45,583 bases of DNA from NCBI GenBank assembly GCA_016202645.1, contig JACQOF010000127.1:135714-181296 (forward strand), read 5' to 3'. Positions 43,782-45,583 of the stretch are shown in pieces. Under the pieces are notes generated by a model that saw nothing but the letters and a program-made list of their open reading frames with translations, did no database searches and had not been told where the DNA came from. The DNA is from a bacterium. GTDB taxonomy: Bacteria; Lindowbacteria; 2-12-FULL-62-27. The stretch's first letter is position 1. Every line of letters starts with the position of its first letter. The position numbers and the translations under genes are program-made.

Positions 43782-44378
43782 TTACTTCAGGGCCTTGAGC
43801 CGGGAATCGGCCCGGTGGGCCCGCCAGCGCTCGGATTCGAGGATGTTCTTGACCCGCTCGACGGCGGCGTCAAGATCATCGTTCAACACAACGTAATCGT
43901 ATTTCTGCGCGGCCTGCAGTTCCCGCTTGGCCGCGATCAACCGGCGCCGGATGACGTCCGGGCTGTCGGTGTGCCGCTCCCGGAGCCGCCGGGAAAGTTC
44001 GCGGAGGGTCGGGGGGATGAGAAAGATGTAGACGCCGGAACCGTATTTCTTTTTCAGCTGAAGCGCTCCCTGGACGTCGACGTCGAGGAGGGGGAAATAT
44101 CCGAGGGCGATTTTGGCGTCGAGGAATTTTCTCGGGGTGCCGTAGTAATGGCCGTGGACATTGGCCCACTCCGCCAGCTCGCGCTTGCGGACCATCCGCT
44201 CGAAGGCGGGCTTGGACACGAAAAAATAATCGCGTCCGTTCCGCTCGCCCGACCGGGGCGACCGGGTGGTGGCCGAAACCGAGTAGGCGGCTTTCGGCAT
44301 GTCCCCCAGGATCCGGTGAACGAGGGACGTTTTACCGCCGCCGGACGGCGACGAGATGACGATCGGATAGCCACGCAT
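43782..44378 (-). CDS. gmk: Guanylate kinase
   Basis: This 198-residue enzyme phosphorylates GMP to GDP. The P-loop is YPIVISSPSGGGKTSLVHRI. The GMP-binding lid contains SVSATTRSPRSGERNGRDYF and EWANVHGHYYGTPRKF, and LLDVDVQGALQLKKKY follows. A strong AGGAGG lies eight bases before the ATG. It follows yicC, the usual order in many bacteria, and is followed by a cyclic-nucleotide-binding gene. Confidence 0.97.
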   Translation of the reverse strand: MRGYPIVISSPSGGGKTSLVHRILGDMPKAAYSVSATTRSPRSGERNGRDYFFVSKPAFERMVRKRELAEWANVHGHYYGTPRKFLDAKIALGYFPLLDVDVQGALQLKKKYGSGVYIFLIPPTLRELSRRLRERHTDSPDVIRRRLIAAKRELQAAQKYDYVVLNDDLDAAVERVKNILESERWRAHRADSRLKALK

Positions 44379-44432
44379 ATGTGATCCTCCTAAGGGTTGC
44401 CTGTTGCCCCGCGCAAGGCGGGGGAAAAACAG

Positions 44433-45323
44433 CTATTCCACATTCTGGACCTGCTCCCGCATCCGCTCCACCAGGTCCTTGGCTTCGACGGTCCAGCGGG
44501 ACAGACTCTGGTCCCGGCCTTTCGCGCCGACGGTGTTGACCTCCCGGTGCATTTCTTGAAGCAGAAAATCGAGTTTTCGGCCGCGGGTCGGGCCGCCCTC
44601 CGCCGCGAGGGTCTTTTGAAATTCGGCGATATGGAAATTCAGCCGGGAACATTCCTCGGAAACGTCCATCCGGTCCAAGAGCGCCGCGATCTCGAAACTC
44701 ACGCGGTCTTCCACCGCTGTCGGATTCGATACCGACCGGTGTACGATCGCCCGCAGGCCCTCTTCCGCCTCTTTCTTGGCGGAAGCGGCCCGGCCGGCGA
44801 TGTTCGCCGACAGACGGAGCAGACGGCGGGCGTAGGCCGCAAGCTCCCGCTCGATTTTGCGGCCCTCGGAAGACTTGAACTGTAAAAAGGATTCCAGACT
44901 TTTTTTCAGAAGCTGTTCCAAAAGCCGGCGGCCTTTCGCGGTGACCTGGTCGATGCCGTTGGAAACAAGAACGCCCGGCTGGCGAAGCGCCTCCCAGCGG
45001 GCGGCCTGGCCGGCGGGGCCGGCGGTCGGAAGACCGAGGGACTTGCAGACGGCGAGATATTTTTTGACGGCGGCGGCGTCGCAGTGGAGTTTGGCGTTCC
45101 GGAAGATTTCAAAGTTGCCGTTGACGGTCAGCGTGACTTTGCCGCGGCCGACGCTTTTTTGCAGGATCGCCCGGAGGCTCTGCTCCTGGGCCGACAGCAC
45201 CTGGGGCAGTTTGAAATTAAATTCGGCAAAGCGGCTGTTCACGCCCTTGATCAGAACCTCAAAGGAAAACCCGTTCTGCTGGTGAAAGGACCGGCCAAAT
45301 CCGGTCATGCTGCGCAGACTCAA
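44433..45323 (-). CDS. yicC: YicC/YloC-family endoribonuclease
   Basis: This 296-residue protein starts SLRSMTGFGRSFHQQNGFSF and has VLIKGVNSRFAEFNFKLPQV. The C-terminal half has LDRMDVSEECSRLNFHIAEF and LDFLLQEMHREVNTVGAK, all hallmarks of the YicC family. Members in E. coli and B. subtilis cleave RNA. The best start is TTG at 45323, which overlaps the stop of the upstream gene and gives the usual MxxRSMTGF beginning; an ATG at 45308 is possible. It precedes gmk. Confidence 0.95.
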   Translation of the reverse strand: MSLRSMTGFGRSFHQQNGFSFEVLIKGVNSRFAEFNFKLPQVLSAQEQSLRAILQKSVGRGKVTLTVNGNFEIFRNAKLHCDAAAVKKYLAVCKSLGLPTAGPAGQAARWEALRQPGVLVSNGIDQVTAKGRRLLEQLLKKSLESFLQFKSSEGRKIERELAAYARRLLRLSANIAGRAASAKKEAEEGLRAIVHRSVSNPTAVEDRVSFEIAALLDRMDVSEECSRLNFHIAEFQKTLAAEGGPTRGRKLDFLLQEMHREVNTVGAKGRDQSLSRWTVEAKDLVERMREQVQNVE

Positions 45324-45583
45324 TGCGTTTCCACCTTTTCGGTCATTTTCATCAGAAACCGGATCTCGGCAAGACCCAACCCCATTTTTTCCGCGATCTG
45401 CCGTTCCGAGAGGCCCCGCCGATGAAGGCCTTCAACCGCTTCCGCTTTCGAAACCGGCCGGGCTGGAATTTCGGGGGGGATCACGGAAGGCAATGCTTCG
45501 GGTTCCGGAAACGCCGGCGCGTCGGTCAGCGTCTTCTTGACGCGCTGGACGCGGCCGAGAAGGATTTCAAGATCGGTGAGGGA
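45320..45583 (-). CDS. C-terminal part of a helix-turn-helix-like protein (partial)
   Basis: The final 88 codons of a gene that enters from the right edge, ending VETH. A Pro-rich linker (PEPEALPSVIPPEIPARPV) precedes a small helical domain, HRRGLSERQIAEKMGLGLAE, then IRFLMKM. This has the repeat-like helix-turn-helix pattern found at the C-terminus of DUF6115/DUF2802-type proteins, which are often linked to motility or envelope loci. That link is tentative without the N-terminus. Its TGA overlaps the TTG start of yicC. Confidence 0.7.
   Translation of the reverse strand, partial: SLTDLEILLGRVQRVKKTLTDAPAFPEPEALPSVIPPEIPARPVSKAEAVEGLHRRGLSERQIAEKMGLGLAEIRFLMKMTEKVETH

Overview
The window is a high-GC stretch of about 45.6 kb from a Gram-negative, probably flagellated bacterium. 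Supporting signs are phosphatidylethanolamine synthesis genes, O-antigen-type polymerisation and glycosyl-transfer membrane proteins, a type IV pilin-like pseudopilin, and a FlgM homologue behind a textbook FliA promoter. No ribosomal RNA, tRNA or transposase is visible. The gene orders ilvN-ilvC-psd-pssA-leuA and dnaE-accA resemble those of Deltaproteobacteria or Nitrospirae-like lineages, but many proteins are divergent and I do not assign a phylum.

Layout. 1-5.7 kb (minus): the start of a secreted protein, a secreted TPR protein and a giant NAD-glutamate dehydrogenase. 5.9-10.5 kb (plus): a GT2 glycosyltransferase, gatC-gatA-gatB, then flgM with its own sigma-28 promoter and a strong terminator. 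10.7-12.2 kb (minus): a possible 56-residue motility protein and a LysM/M23 cell-wall peptidase. 12.3-17.4 kb: a calpain-like protease fused to two cyclic-nucleotide-binding domains, tightly followed by a PaaK-like adenylating enzyme and a SufS-like cysteine desulfurase; a D-Ala-D-Ala-ligase-like ATP-grasp gene converges on them. 17.5-22.3 kb (plus): the ilvN-ilvC-psd-pssA-leuA operon. 22.5-25 kb: an 839-residue cyclic-nucleotide-binding protein of unknown function. 25.1-33.7 kb: an envelope block with a TPR membrane protein, a YfhO-like protein, a glycosyltransferase-like membrane protein, an orphan histidine kinase, an O-antigen ligase and a pseudopilin. 33.8-40.9 kb (minus): dnaE-accA-PPi-phosphofructokinase-murF in one overlapping operon. 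41.0-41.4 kb (plus): rnpB. 41.5-45.6 kb (minus): a partial gene, yicC, gmk, a third cyclic-nucleotide-binding gene, dtd and rpe.

Two themes stand out. First, cyclic-nucleotide sensing: three proteins carry four such domains, each with the Glu and Arg of the phosphate-binding cassette, and one joins them to a calpain-like protease. No cyclase is visible. Second, the window is full of dispersed palindromic repeats. One roughly 52-bp family (A) lies inside four protein-coding genes, in different reading frames and both orientations. A MITE-like family (B) has outer inverted termini and nested hairpins, and abuts or supplies gene starts. Two further intergenic families (C, G-rich; D, octamer arrays) have two copies each, and a short motif (E) is shared by gatA and rpe. 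The genome appears to tolerate in-frame insertion of palindromic elements into housekeeping proteins.
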